Of a DNA stretch of 64,000 nucleotides, positions 48,825 through 61,720 are shown one piece after another; position 1 is the first letter of the stretch; the number at the start of each line of letters is the position of its first letter. Source of the stretch: Antitrichia curtipendula (taxonomy: Eukaryota > Streptophyta > Bryopsida > Hypnales > Leucodontaceae); NCBI GenBank assembly GCA_951230915.1, contig OX579634.1, positions 54,821,570-54,885,569 on the forward strand, given 5' to 3'. Both the position numbers and the translations under genes were made by a program. The notes beneath the pieces were generated by a model that saw only the letters and a list, made by a program, of their open reading frames with translations, did not search any database and was not told where the DNA came from.

Positions 48825-50138
48825 ATGAGCTTCACGCGCGAGGAGGTCGTTCAACTTGGGAATGATTGCGTAGCCGGAGAGGGCATAAATCTGGACGTGG
48901 AGACTACGTGTGCCTTGCGGGAGAATCTGGATCATCGGCAGGTAGAATCCTCTTCCAGTGATGGTATGACCTCCACTAGTGGCAGAGGATCCCAAAGAAT
49001 GGCAATGGAGGGGCCAAGCCTCTGTGACCGCTGGAGTGCGCATCATTCCCAATTGATGAACCCCGACTTGTGGAGCACTTTGCCCAGGGAGCTTTTGCAG
49101 TGCATATTTGCACGCCTGCCATTGTCTCAGATCATCCGCCTTCGATGTGTTTCCAAGGAATGGATGCGCACCGTCACAGAAGCTGACTCCGGAGCCGAAT
49201 TCAGGCGGTCCCATGCTGAAGCCAATCCCAAGATGTTTGGACTAATCTACCAAACGTTGGATCACGACGACAAGACGTTTGGACTGGCATTGTGCGATGT
49301 CAGGTCCAATGAATGGTACAAGTTTGCCATTGACACACCCTACACTGAGCACAGCTTCATAACAATGTGTGCCAGTGACGGAGGATTGGTATGCATCATT
49401 TCCCGAGTGAAAAGCAATGCTCCATTGCTCATCATTGTGTGCAATCCATTAACAAGACAGTGGAAAGCGCTTCCATCATTGAGTCCGATCCAGCCTCTGA
49501 TGGTTCAACTGGTGATGAACCGCGACACCAAAGGGTACCAAGTGGTGGTTGTCTATTGCGAAGGTGATGTGAAAGCCAAGGTTTATAACTCTACGACTGG
49601 GGAATGGCTGACAAGCTCAAGCACTGTTTTCCTCGGGTACCAATATCATTGGGCAGTTGATGATGCGGTACTTGAATTTTCTCGCTATTGTCCTTGTGTA
49701 TATGATTCTGACGGTTTTAAGGCCGTGGACGGCACTCTTGTTGAAGGTGCATCTGTGAAGGGCCATGCTCTTGTGGGAGGCCATCTGTTTGTGCTGCACC
49801 AAGACTTGAGTGATAACAGAGAGGTTGTGGTGCCCCAGAAACGATACTTCATTTCGGAGTACGTCAGGTGCAAGCTCGATTGGGTTCGAGTGAAGGATCA
49901 CAGCTTGACGGATCTGAAATACTGCTCGCACAGTGAGCATTTCGACGAGTTTGATCTCTTTGGATGCAAAGGTTTTCTTTTGGTATGCAACTGCTGTGAG
50001 TCTTGTAACCTTGCTGAGGTTTACGACTTGTCGACAGGGAAATGGCATGTGATTCGCGACATGCCGGTCTTAATACCAGCAGGTCTTGTAGTTTGGGACG
50101 GGGGGATGTGTGAGCTTCAATGGGACGCTGTGCCATAA
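48825..50138 (+). CDS. F-box protein with kelch-like / beta-propeller C-terminal region
   Basis: F-box proteins bind SKP1 in SCF ubiquitin ligases and choose substrates through the C-terminal domain. The uninterrupted frame opens at ATG 48825 (437 residues); two codons upstream in the same frame there is only a GTG. Residues 1-80 are polar and low in structure. The F-box is at about 82-123: LWSTLPRELLQCIFARLPLS, then RLRCVSKEWMRTV. The rest follows the plant F-box/kelch plan: LVCNPLTRQW-like (IVCNPLTRQWKALPSL), then KVYNSTTGEWL, then AEVYDLSTGKWHVI, each a propeller strand with Trp. The final segment has a Cys cluster (CNCCESCN). Such proteins form a large family, so the target cannot be named. 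Not in the miR394/LCR or SKP2 style as far as I can see. Confidence 0.9.
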   Translation: MSFTREEVVQLGNDCVAGEGINLDVETTCALRENLDHRQVESSSSDGMTSTSGRGSQRMAMEGPSLCDRWSAHHSQLMNPDLWSTLPRELLQCIFARLPLSQIIRLRCVSKEWMRTVTEADSGAEFRRSHAEANPKMFGLIYQTLDHDDKTFGLALCDVRSNEWYKFAIDTPYTEHSFITMCASDGGLVCIISRVKSNAPLLIIVCNPLTRQWKALPSLSPIQPLMVQLVMNRDTKGYQVVVVYCEGDVKAKVYNSTTGEWLTSSSTVFLGYQYHWAVDDAVLEFSRYCPCVYDSDGFKAVDGTLVEGASVKGHALVGGHLFVLHQDLSDNREVVVPQKRYFISEYVRCKLDWVRVKDHSLTDLKYCSHSEHFDEFDLFGCKGFLLVCNCCESCNLAEVYDLSTGKWHVIRDMPVLIPAGLVVWDGGMCELQWDAVP

Positions 50139-52887
50139 AATGGTTCACACTTGACTAAATGTGCAGATTGGAGAAGCCTAGTCTTGAGGAGATCATGTCT
50201 AGGCTCGGCTGAAGTAGAGGACACTGTTTGCGGCACTTCAACCCTGTGGCTATGCTGACGAACCTCAAAATCCTCCACTCTGTATGCTCCGTTTTTCTGC
50301 TATATAAATGATTATTTTATGTTTGTCCTTATATTTTCAGAGATGAAATCACATGTCTTCCAGAAGAATTTTCAGATTTTCTTATGGGCTCTCCTTGTGC
50401 CATGTGGCGGACGAGTCAACAGCAATTTGCAGCGCGGATTTTCTTATGCTGCTGAATGCAGAGAATATTGGGGCCAATGTACTCCTGGTTTACCAGCTGG
50501 AGATGCTGGAGATGCTGGAAATGCTCTTATTTATCGGGGTAAGGAAATTTGAGGGGTGGATCCTAGGCACTTTTTCATCTAAAACTTGGAAATGTCAGGG
50601 TTGAGGTTGCTTTTCTATGAAATGTCTTGCTGACAGACGAATGAGATGATTTCTTAATTCTGATCTACCTATCAGGTAGGATGCTCTATAAGGGACCATT
50701 TACGGGCTGTTACACCTTTTTCGTAGGCTTCTGTAGACCGTAAGATTTCTTACTTATTTAACAGAGAAAGATAAATGGATGTGGCATCTAACACAAGTGA
50801 TTTCATAATTTTCCAAGCAATATTGAATTAGTTATGATTTTTCAAAAAAATTGGTTCTAGGCACCTATTTATGACAGTAGGTCTGGCAAAATCAGCACAC
50901 ATCTCCCTATAAAGGGAGATGAGGAAACCAAGAATAAGCATGGGGATTTGCAATAAGTAACAAGCAAGGGTCCTTAAAGTGACCATACTTATATCCAATC
51001 AATTTCAGATTTTGCATTCTCCAAATAAAGTAGTTGGCTTTTTAACTTCTTATTTAAATACATAAATATCCACCTATCACTATATTTAAAAATGAACCTA
51101 ACCACATGCTTTAATCATCCACATTTAAACTTTAAAGTGATCTTTAACACACTTTAAGTTGTTCCCATTTTATCTTTAGTCCATTAAAGTTTGTCATATA
51201 TCCATTTTAGGGCCACTTGATGTTCATTTTATACCTAAATATAGGGTCCATTTGAAGAAGATGGACGCTTTTACAGCATATTACTTTATCATAAATTACG
51301 TAGGTTGTTTGTTTGATATGTTGAGATCTAAGAAACCATGAGTCCTTTGCCATGTTTGTGGTACCATTGGAATGCTTTTTGTAAGGATGGGTGCATAGAC
51401 TTTGTTTTGTGGCATTTGAACTTATGGTGTGAAAGTTATTGAATTTCAAAGTTTTTATGAATTAAAAAATTGATTTAAATTATCTTTTAATTTGGAAAAT
51501 CATAACTTTCATATTGCATCTCCAAATAGTTAGGGAGGATTGCCTCCCTTATTGCCCCATGTTTTGCCCTCGGAGAGAATATTGAAGTTTGTAAAGTTTA
51601 AATTCATATTTGCAATTAGGAGTCTTAAATTAGCTAAAGCTCCCAAATTAGCTAAAGGAGGTGAAGAATTACAAAATTTATGTTGTACAAAATAGGGTGC
51701 AATTTTTATATTTTTCTTTGGTTGGGACAATAAAAGAATCAATTTTTCCTAAACATGTCCAAATGCCTTGAAATAAAATTCTTTTGTTCCTTTGTGCATA
51801 AGTATTCTATGTATATCAAGAAAACAACCTCTCACATCGTAACAAAGTCCTTACACTCCTTCACATATAAAAGATATTGAATTTTAAAAAAATTAAAATG
51901 ATTTACTTATTTATTTTGGTTGTTGAGATCTAAAAAACCTTTGTAAAGATGGGTGCATAGACTTTATTTTGTGGTACTTGGACCTACTATATTTTGTGGA
52001 TTTTTGAATTATTTTTAAATTAAAAATTGAAATAATTTATTTTCTATTTCAAGATAAAACATAATTTTATTGCATGTCCAAATGCCACAAAACAAAGTCC
52101 TTGCACTCCTTGTATAAAGCTTTCTATTTGTATCAGTAATGCAACTTCTCGGACCATAACAAAGTCTTTGCATTTTTTTGTATATAAAAGATACTCTTTT
52201 AACTCCACTAAAAACTCCACATTAAACATAGTATATGTAACACTAAATCACTCTATTTATTGATTTTGATCATTAAGCAAGCAGTCTAGAATGCAATCAT
52301 GGTTATATCTACTTTGCCCTCCATTTCACATACCTTGTTCAATGACCAAAATCAATAAATAGAACCATTCTAATGGTACATGTATTATGTTCAATTTGGA
52401 GGGATTTTATGGAATTGAGGGAGTATTGAATTTCAAAGTTTTTACGAATTACGGATAAAGAATTTATTAAATTTTATTTTGATTGTAGAAACAGCATCGA
52501 GCACATTATTTTATACCTTAAGTTAGGTTGTTTGTTTTGTTTGTTTCATATATTGAGATCTAAAAGAACATAAGTCCCCTAATGATATTGTAGGTAATGG
52601 AAAGCTCTCTATGAGAGAGGGTGCATGGACTTTGATTTGTGACATTTGAACCTAAAGTGTGAATGATGTTGAATTTCAAAGTTTTTTGAATTAAAAAATT
52701 GAATTAAATTATCTTGTATTTTGAAAAAAAAAACATTGCTTGTTCAAATGCCATGAACAAAGTCCTTACACTACATCAAGCATAAAGCTTTCTATTCATA
52801 TCTAGATTACAACATCTTACACCTCATCAAACCCTCCCACTCCTTTGTGCAAAAAAGACATTGAATTTCAAAGTTTTCAAAAATTAA
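50139..52887. other. Gene-free DNA after the F-box gene
   Basis: The first 200 bp are the F-box 3' flank. From 50673 (CAGGTAGGATGCTCTATAAG) the DNA resembles the left part of the AAGGTAG elements up to about 50860, including CATCTAACACAAGTGATTTC; no right end was found. The rest, to 52887, is AT-rich with internally repeated phrases (for example 'CTTTGTTTTGTGGCATTTG' variants) that suggest decayed repeats. Confidence 0.4.
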
Positions 52888-54706
52888 CCCCTAAAGGTTA
52901 GAGACTATATTTTTATCAAAATTGCTCAAAAATTACTATTTCTAATACATGTACCAAATTCTAGAAAAAAAAAACATTTTTGGAAAAATGTAACTATAGG
53001 ATCTTATATTAACCCCTAAAGCCCCGAGGCCTTTTCTCCATCAAAACACACTCAAAATTGCCACTTCTATTGCAAAGAGCAAAAAACTATAAAAAAAAAA
53101 AAATTCTGCATATCTAACCATAGGATCTTATACTAGACTAGTATGAGAATGTATGCAAGAAATTTCAGAAACTTTGACCAAATAGATTGCAAGATATTTG
53201 CATTCAAAGTGAAGAAAACAAGTTTTTTTGCACCTTGCTTGACTAGATTTTTGGGCTTTGAACCTATTTAACTTAAACTTTTTGTATTGCTGATTTTGAT
53301 TTTCTAAGCTTATATGTTGAATACTTCAGTTGAGAATCTAGGGAAAAAAATTCAAGAAAAAAACACTAAATTTTCACTCATTAAAAAATTGTTAAGTAGA
53401 AGTAGGTTCAAGATTGAAGGAATAACTAAATCGTTAATAGCTCTAAGACAAAATTGAAATACCATAATTCCAACGGTGAGATTGTTCTAGCAAGAAAATT
53501 CAACCTTGTCTAACAGTTTTTTCTGAAAATTGTAAAAATTGCATTCAAAAATGAATCCTAAAGTTATTTTTTCAAGAAGATGCTCAAATTGCTCGGAAAA
53601 CTAAAATTGTCCATAACTTTTTCATTATTAGTCCAAATAGAATGAATCAAAGCTTCAAATGTACAGAAAAAGACATAGATTTTGGAAAAAATACTTTAAA
53701 AATTTATTTTGACTTTTTGTGATTTTTTTGTGTTGCCCGCCAAACTCTATTTTTGACATAACTTTTTCTCCCGGGCACCATTTGAAATAAAAATTATATA
53801 TCCACAAAGCTCTCACAGAGCCGCACAACCTCAAAAAATCCCAAAAAAATTCTCTTCAAATTGAGGTCGCAGGAACCTACCCGGACCCAAATTGTCCCTC
53901 GAGGGGACAAATGGGGCTTTAGGGGTTAAACTAGTTTGAGAAGTTGTGGAAAAAAATTCAGAAATTTCCACCGTGTGGATTGCAAGATAATAGCTTTTGA
54001 ATTGACAAAAATCCTTTTTTTGTCCTTGGGAAAATCTAGGCAGTTGCACTTCACAAGGTCACATTTGTATGAAAAAATGTCCAAAATGGTTGTCACTCTT
54101 TGGATTGCATTCTTCAAGGCAAGTTGGCTACATGCTTGAAAATTTTCAGATCATTTGGAATTGTAAAACATATAGGAAAAAAATAGTAAGTAGAAAAAGG
54201 TAGAAAATGTTCAAAACACTAAATTGTTAAGAATTCAAATATGGAATTGAAAAATGCCAATCTCAACAGTTGTAATGTTGTAGTAAACAATCTGCACCCA
54301 ATATTTTTATTTTTTTTCAAAAATATTGAAAATTGAGTTAAATAAAGGACTTCAAAGTTTATCTTAAAGTAGACATTCCATAACTACCTCCAAACTAAAA
54401 CTCCTCATAACTTTCATCTCATTAATAAAAATGAAATGATTCAAAGCTTCTCACATATATAAATCTAAAAGACCAATTTCAAGTTTTTATTTTTTTTAAT
54501 TGTGATTTTAAAATAAGTTTTTTCAACTGCCCGGGTTGCCCGCCAACCAATGAAAATGAAATATCATGCAATAACTTTTTAACCATGTAGTCAAAAGTTA
54601 TGAAAATTGTTGGGCCTTTAAGCTATTTCTCAGGAACATTTTCTATGAAATTTTCAAAAAATAAAATCGTTATGTTGTCAAAAAATTGTGTTTGGTCCTT
54701 TAGGGG
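52888..54706 (-). mobile_element. TTAA-flanked element, family A, reverse, interrupted by another element
   Basis: TTAA at 52884-52887 and 54707-54710; starts CCCCTAAAGGTTAG and ends GGTCCTTTAGGGG. Outer length is 1,819 bp. Removing the inner element and one TTAA (917 bp) leaves 902 bp, close to the other family A copies. The joined sequence around the break then reads continuously like the intact copies (GGATCTT...ACTAGTTTGAGAAG). Confidence 0.8.
53013..53925 (-). mobile_element. TTAA-flanked element, family C, nested in family A
   Basis: TTAA at 53009-53012 and 53926-53929 bracket 913 bp starting CCCCTAAAGCCCCGAGG and ending GGGGCTTTAGGGG: a terminal inverted repeat of about 12 bp. The right subterminal hairpin TTGTCCC-TCGAG-GGGACAA (53892-53910) equals that in 18095-18660. 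It splits the surrounding family A copy. Confidence 0.85.
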
Positions 54707-54710
54707 TTAA

Positions 54711-57700
54711 ATAATTAGAAAATTGTTTTATTTTTATTTTGGTTATGGTAATGGCATAAGTCACACTAGTTATCATGGAATCAAGCTTCATGTTTTCACT
54801 CACTTTTTTTTCTAAATTTAGATAAATTTAGATTAAAATGCAACTTCATATTTTTAGTAGACAAAGGCATATGAGGTAGGAATACCATAAACAATTAAAA
54901 TATGGTGATGCAAAGCTTTTGGATGCTTGTGAAAAGTGAGAAGTGATTTTTTGTGGAAGAGAAATATAGAAAGTAAGGTAGGGAAGTGATTTCAAAGTCA
55001 TTGTCTTAAAAAATATTCAAATTTTAAAGTAAAATGTAGTGAAGATCCCTTTTGGTGCTTCACATTCTCTTCAACTATAAACCATATAATGATTGTGTAA
55101 ACCTAGCATCATGATTGTATAAATCTAGCACTACAAATATTACAATCCAACAACTCATGTTATCATGAACTATTTTTGAGGTCACAAGAAATCATGTAAT
55201 ACTAACTTAGAAAAAAAAATCATGTTTGGAGTGAATGTGAGGAGGAGTAGAACTAGCATTGAACGAGCTACTTTGTGTTTTATAGAACCACCTTCATTCC
55301 ACCTTGAACTTCAAACTAGCACTTCTTTTACTATTTAACAAATGTTGTGAGTTGTAAAACAATCTAAGCAACTCGCTTGTAAATAATATTTTTTGGTGTT
55401 ATAATGCTACCTTAAAACATTCTATTAACCACTATTAAAGGTTCCTGACTACATTTTCACTAAAAACACTCTAAAATTGTCATTTATAGTACAAGTACCA
55501 CATTTTAGAAATTAAAAAATTAAATAAAAATTAAATTGGACACATGTAATCATAGGATCTTGTAGTATGCTGTATTTTGAAGATGTAGAAAAAATTTCAA
55601 TTTTTTTTGCGTTGTAGATTGCAAAATATTAGTGTTCAAAGTGACAAAAAAAATTGTTGGCCCTGCAAAAAACTAGGTAGTTACACTTTACAAGGTCACA
55701 TTCGTATGAAAAATTGTCCAAAATGGTGGTGATTCTTTGGATTCATTCTTCAAGGCAAGTTGGTTACATGCTTGAAATTTTTTAGATCATTTGGAATTGT
55801 ACAACATATAAGAAAAGAATAATAAGTAGAAAGAAGTTAGTAGAGAATGATTCAAAATACTAACTTGTTCAAAAAATTTATATGGAATTGAAAAATGCCA
55901 ATCCAATGATTATAATGTTGTAATAAACATTCTACACCCTATGATTTTATTTTTTTCCAAAAATATTGAGAATTGAATTAAATAAAATACTTCAAAGTTT
56001 ATTTTAGAGTAGATGATCCATAACTCCCCGCAAACTAAAACTCCTCATGACTTTCATCTCATTAATCAAAATGAAATGATTCAAATTTTCTACGTATATA
56101 TAAATCTAAAAAATTGATCTTAAATTTTTATTTCTTAAAAAATAATTCTTTAATAATTTTTTGAGCTACCCAAGTTTTCCATCGATCACTATAAATTACA
56201 TATCATACAATAGCTTTTTAACCATGTAATCAGAAGTTATGAAATTTGTTGGGCCTTAAAGCTACTCCTCGAGTACATGTTGTGTGAAAATTCCAAAGAA
56301 TTTTATTTATTTGTAGTGAGCTATCCCAAAGCACTATGTTACCTAAAACACAATTTGGTCCTTTAGGAGTTACAAGAGCAAGAGCTAGAAAATTTAGTTG
56401 GTTTCTATACCAATACATCACTATTCATGCCGACAACTACAATGCCATTTAAGGGATAGGTGTCGTTATTGATAACCCTACCTTATTTTGTATAATTCAC
56501 AAGTTTTGATGAAATTTTGAATTATTATATTAATTTGAATGAATTGTCAAGGAAATTCATGTTAATTATAAAATTTGCTAAAAAATTCCATTTATATATT
56601 AAAGTTGAATTGACTAACAAAATTATCTATTTAGAAGTTGGTATTGGATAAAGCTACCTTATGAGAAATAACATCCCTCAACTCTTTCTAGGCTTGATGT
56701 ATGATTTTCATAATGAGGCTCTATTTTTGCATTATATCATCCATGATGGCCCATCAACATAATTGCATTTTTATCTACATATGACTGTACAACATTAGGG
56801 ACTAGAATGTTGGACAAATGTAGATAGGAATAATTGGGTTGAAAGTCTATAGTGGGTGCACAATCTTTGCCCCTTACATTTTTGCTTATTCATTTTGACA
56901 AACAAGTGGCCATACTTTAACACAAACAAGAATGTTGACTATATTATTGTATTTTACATGAGAATTGTCCCAATTTTACTTTCATTCATCCATTCTTTGA
57001 CATTTTATAATGAAGAATGGATGATTTCTACCTATTTCATAGCAAGAAAGAATTTGGGTGGTCTTTGTACCATATAAGGATTGTTTTGAAGCAATTGGGA
57101 TATTATTAAATTTCATTATGAGATTTCAATGCCAGAGAATAAAATAAGAATGAGTGAGGCTATAATGTATTTTGAATTCTTTTGGCTTTTCTGTCAATTG
57201 AGGATCTAAAGAGAAGGCATCATGATAATGGTAAAGCAACCCCACGTTATGGGAATGAACATGCCTCCCTTCCTGCAATGAGAGGCTCCCATCATGGAAT
57301 GGGAGGTCATGCGTACTCTATTGATACCCTTACCTAGTCAATGAAGATCTCAAGTACAATATCATCCAGACATCATGCAGCCTGTAAGAGTAGCAGTAAT
57401 CAATTGGACAAAAGACCTTCATCAACAGCCCTGCCTGCTGCTTCTGAGTTATGAACTGACTACTGGTGAGTGCTGAACCGGCTGAGTGGACTCACTGGTG
57501 AGTTCTGAACTGACTAAGTTACTGGTGAGTGGTGAAAGGCATGTCACTTGCTGCAAGGCGTGATGGGGGGCAACGAACGGAAAGGGATGGGAAAAGGGCC
57601 TGCAAAGCGAATTTTCATCATTAGTTAGTGAGGCCCAGGACTGTAGTCACTGTACCTCAATTACCACAGGGAATCAATCATGGGCTGGCAGGCTAGCTTC

Positions 57701-58007
57701 CCTACGCCCGAGTCCCGACCCGGCTCTTCCCAGCCCTTGCCCGGCCCTGGCTGGAGGTTCATGAATCTGAGGTTAACGTACAGTAAGAGTTAGCGGAATG
57801 CTACTGAAAGCGCATCCCCAAATGTCTGGACAATGGGAGGCTTCTCGTTACGTCTCCTTATCTCCAGATTGAAAACCAAAGGCTGGCTTTCGTGACTTTC
57901 GCCCACTTGAGACACTAGTACGGTCGGACCAACATTTGAAGTAGTAGAGTAGTAGACCTGATCATTTCCGTTGGTGGGCATAGATTGAGTGGACAGCAGA
58001 ATTACAG
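54711..58007. other. Gene-free AT-rich DNA with a decayed family A copy
   Basis: Holds the family A copy at about 55429-56369. The region 57420-57545 has small repeats of ACTGGTGAGT-type phrases. Nothing else recognisable; the short open frames are not credible genes. Confidence 0.45.
55429..56369 (-). mobile_element. Decayed family A element, reverse orientation
   Basis: Reads as the reverse complement of 11341-12308 over most of its length (ATAGGATCTTGTAGTATGCT at the left, the GTCACATTCGTATGAAAAAT block in the middle, CAATTTGGTCCTTTAGGAGT at the right). Terminal bases and TTAA flanks have mutated, so limits are approximate. Confidence 0.65.
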
Positions 58008-58314
58008 TAAGGTAGGAGGCTCAGAAATGGCACATCGAAGGGCTGTTTGCCATTTCGGGGAAGCTAAACTGCTTGAAACAATTTTCAGTAAAATTTTAGC
58101 AAGAAGAAAATTGGAATTAGCATCTAACCCAAGTCGTTTCATATTCTTTGAACCTTTGTGAATTTAGTTATGGATTTTTGAAGTTGAAGCGCAGTGGTCA
58201 CTAAAAGTGATCATCCCTTGAAATGTAAATTGTTGGTACATGAAAGAAAGAAAAATGTACCTCTGGGTCATGATTGGTTTTACAGCCCGGTCGGTTTATG
58301 AGCCTCCTACCTTA
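58008..58314. mobile_element. MITE-like element with AAGGTAG ends, ~307 bp
   Basis: Left TAAGGTAGGAGGCTCAGAAA and right TTTATGAGCCTCCTACCTTA are inverted with one or two mismatches over 20 bp. Interior shared with 40662-40983. TA may be the target duplication. No coding potential. Confidence 0.8.
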
Positions 58315-58414
58315 GGGGTGGTTTTTGATACGCATGAAAATTCAAAAATTCAAAAAGAGGTCTGTCTCTGACATTAGTGTTTGGCTAGGGGGAAGATGGA
58401 ATTCAATTTTTGGA

Positions 58415-59183
58415 GTAATTATGCTAGAACCACCCATAGTCGACCACTTAAGTAATTCCGCATATGTTATGGAGCACTAGAAGGCAATGTGAAATTACAA
58501 CCTTCTAGGAAGATAGAAATGATGGGCATTGCCAAGTTTTCATGATTTGTTTCCTTAAATTAAATTTACTGTGACTTTTGGAAGCCAAAAGTTGGCCTCA
58601 ACCTATACCCAAGATATAGAGTCTTCCAATTTTGACCATTCCATAACTACTTTCCTACTCACTACTTCATACTTTCTTGCTCACTAAATCAAGGCATGTG
58701 TCATGACTTTATAGTGCCAACCTTACAAAAGAGAAAAAATCACATTCGAAACTATGGTTGAAATTTGTACCAGTCTTGACTGGAAATAACTGCACCCCAC
58801 ATGTTGGTTATTGATGGCCGGTTGGTAATGGGTAGTTCAACCATAATTAACTAATTTTTTTTATCTCTTTCACAAGGTTGGCACTATAAAGTCATGACAC
58901 ATGCCTTGATTTAGTGAGCAAGAAAGTATGAAGTAGTGAATAAGAAAGTAGTTATGGAATGGTCGAAACTGGAAGACTCTATATCTTAGGTATAGGTTGA
59001 GGCTAACTTTTGGCTTCCAAAAGTCATAGTAAATTCAATTTAAAGAAACAAATCATGAAAACTTGGCAATGCCCATCATTTCTATCTTCCTACAAGGTTG
59101 TAATTTCACATTGCCTTCTACTGCTCCATAATATATGCGGAATTATTTAAGTGGTCGACTATGGGTGGTTCTACCATAATTAA
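58415..59183. repeat. Long foldback: ~325-bp inverted arms, ~120-bp loop
   Basis: Left arm 58415 to about 58739; right arm about 58861-59183; the arms are reverse complements with scattered mismatches. Example: CCACCCATAGTCGACCACTT (58430) against AAGTGGTCGACTATGGGTGG (about 59148-59167). The loop contains a further copy, in direct order, of the right terminal phrase (TTCAACCATAATTAACTAA near 58836). It could be a foldback transposon, or if transcribed a long hairpin RNA. Confidence 0.9.
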
Positions 59184-59296
59184 CTAAAGCCAAATTAACT
59201 TAGTTGGAAGTAGTGCAGATTGAAAATATACTGGATTGGAACAGTTTCTGCAAAAGTAAAAATTCTATAGCAGTTGGAGGTGACACTAATTTTGTA

Positions 59297-59709
59297 TAAG
59301 GTAGCCAACCCCTTTACCACCCATTTTGGCTAGTTAGAGAGCCATGTTTTCAATCAACCGTGGTTTAGGTGACAACTTATGTTGATAGCTCATAACATGA
59401 ACACCACAAATGGCCAGGAGGTATACATTGAAAGCATGCAATGATCACAAGATGTACATAATCAAGTCACAATTGAAGCGTTGTCGATTTTTTGATCCGA
59501 CTATGGTTGGGAATACAATGACCTATATAACAAGAATAGGTTGAATGGAATCTTCATGAAAAAAATTCATGATAATTTTGTTTTTGAAGAAAAAATTGGA
59601 AATCCTTCTAAGATCTATTTCTCTAAACGGGGAAATTTCCCCCTCACCATACCAACACTGCAGATATGCTCAATTGCTTAAGTGATAGGAAAAGGGTCGT
59701 CTGCCTTAT
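59297..59709. mobile_element. MITE-like element with AAGGTAGCC ends, second copy
   Basis: Left ATAAGGTAGCCAACCCCTTT and right AAAAGGGTCGTCTGCCTTAT form an imperfect inverted repeat. Its right half matches the element in the last GLOX intron (25579-25922). 413 bp, no gene. Confidence 0.65.
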
Positions 59710-61720
59710 GACAGTAATTTAAGTTTACTTCCCGCCCCTTCCTCCTAATAGGACAAATCAGTGTGCTTGGCCCAGTGGCGAAGACCAATGGTAGATAGCG
59801 GTGGTGTCCGACCGACTGGAGGTCGGTCGCAGGAAGAGCAACTCTTGAGTGTGCAGACTGCGTCTCCCTCACTACAATCTGTGCGAGCGACCTCGGCTGG
59901 CCATCGCCGGCGGGCACCCACCCGATTGTGGTTTACGAGCTGCAGTTTAGGTACCTGCGACAATCTCTGTGCTCGCACTTGGCTGAAGTTAGAATTTTTC
60001 ATGGTATTTACATGTGTGCTGTACTCATATATTTAGGGAACTTGCGTGATGCTTGTGGCGCGCAACTCTATGCTGGAGCGCTGGGCTGTGAATTATGTAG
60101 AAAACTAGGGTTACTTGGAGAACTGATGGTTTGTAGAGAGTGGCCATGTAGTGGAGATTCGTAGGATGGAGTAGGGCAATTCTGGCATTTTTCTTGTGGT
60201 TCCCCGAGGATTATGATCTTGGATTTGAAACAAAAATGGTGGAAGATCTTGGCAATCTGTCGGGCATCCGGGTTTGCCTGTACTGGTAAAATGTGTTGCA
60301 TTGATTTTTCGGAAGACAAACTCAGATCGATAGGGGAAGTTGTTGTCCAGCTTGTCAATCATCATGTCGATCTGGAATTGTGTGTCTTGTGTCTGAAGTT
60401 AAGATGCTGTTTGCCGTATTAGGGTTACTTGTTGTCGAACCGGTGATGGCGTCGGAGATGTAAGCTGCAAATTGCAGGGGCTAGGAAGATGAGTGTTTGG
60501 ACGGATCTGGAATTTGCAATGTTGTAGAGTTGGCGTTAGTGGACGCGTCCTTGTATGTAAAAGAATTTCACCTGGTCTTAAGCATGGATTTCGGGATGGA
60601 TCCCGCTTATGTCTTCGAATCCATCAGTGTTTTGATGTGCAACTGTCTGCTGCTGTTCTTCTTTTTGTGCGAATATCGACCTGTGTTCCCGTCTAGAGCA
60701 CTTAGTCGACAATGGCTTCTTGATGAGCCTTACTTCACGCATGCTTGTACAGAATATGTGTGAATAGTTTGGTTGTGATGAATTAGTGATTGTCGCGTCG
60801 TTCAACACTTGGTTAAGGAAATTCATTACGGAGATTCATTACATCAGTTGATATATCAGATAGGGACTGCCGTGTATTGTCAGAGATGAGGCGCCACCGT
60901 CTGGTTATAGCCAGCAGATAGAGTTGACCACAGTGTTAATTACACCATTCGCAAAGGTGACGACTGGGTCGTCTACGAGAGTCACGAACGTGAGCTCTTG
61001 AACAGATTTGCAGTGTCTCTGCGCATCCAATGGATCGGGAAGCCGTTCAAAAGCAAGTTGTGATTTCGACTTCTGACGCCCTGTTTAGGTACAAGTGGAA
61101 CTGGTTATATCTACGTCCTCCTAGAAGCTTAGGAAACCCGCACTGCTGCTACGAACGCAGACTTTGTCCTTGGTAGAAAAGTTATACGTTTCGTGGTATC
61201 ATTTCTCGGGCGCAAGCCGCGGAGTGCGGCGTCGGGAGCTGGTACCACCAGTTGCGTAATCTTTTGGGCCGGGCCAGGTGCATACTTTCGGTTTTCACGA
61301 GACGTGGTATTATAGTTCGCGGATCGGCGTTTTCAGGGGTAGTCCCCTCACAATATTCAAGCCTGGCCTCTTTCTGGAGGGGCTTTCTGGCTGTGTCAGG
61401 ATCTTGCCGCTGCTGCTGCAGATCCTTGTCCTCCATATTTACTCTTCACTTGTTCAGTTTCTCTCTCTCTCATCCATACCCACCCTTGCGCCAGTGAGCT
61501 TTCTTGAAATGACCCTTTGTTTCTGAACCCTTGTCAGGTATATCTGTGCCCTGTGAGTGAGGTTCTTGGACTTCTTCAAATGGGCCGGTGGACGACGAAC
61601 GCTGGACCTTTCGGCTTAACGGTTGCGCGATTGCACTGGTAGCTCACAAGAATTGATCGATCGTGTAGCGACGTGGCTTCCCTGGAGGGTGTCCCTCGCA
61701 CCACTACTGACACGCTCGCG
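59710..61720. other. Upstream region of the PYL-like gene
   Basis: Base composition shifts towards GC here, as expected near a gene, and TAGGGTTAC phrases occur at 60107 and 60420. Open frames of 65-90 codons on both strands resemble no family. The stretch may contain an untranslated leader exon, but no exon can be proved. Confidence 0.4.

Noticed and set aside
61673..61720. GTG start for the PYL-like protein, adding 16 residues
   Set aside because: Nuclear plant genes start at ATG almost always; the first in-frame ATG at 61721 keeps the whole conserved domain.
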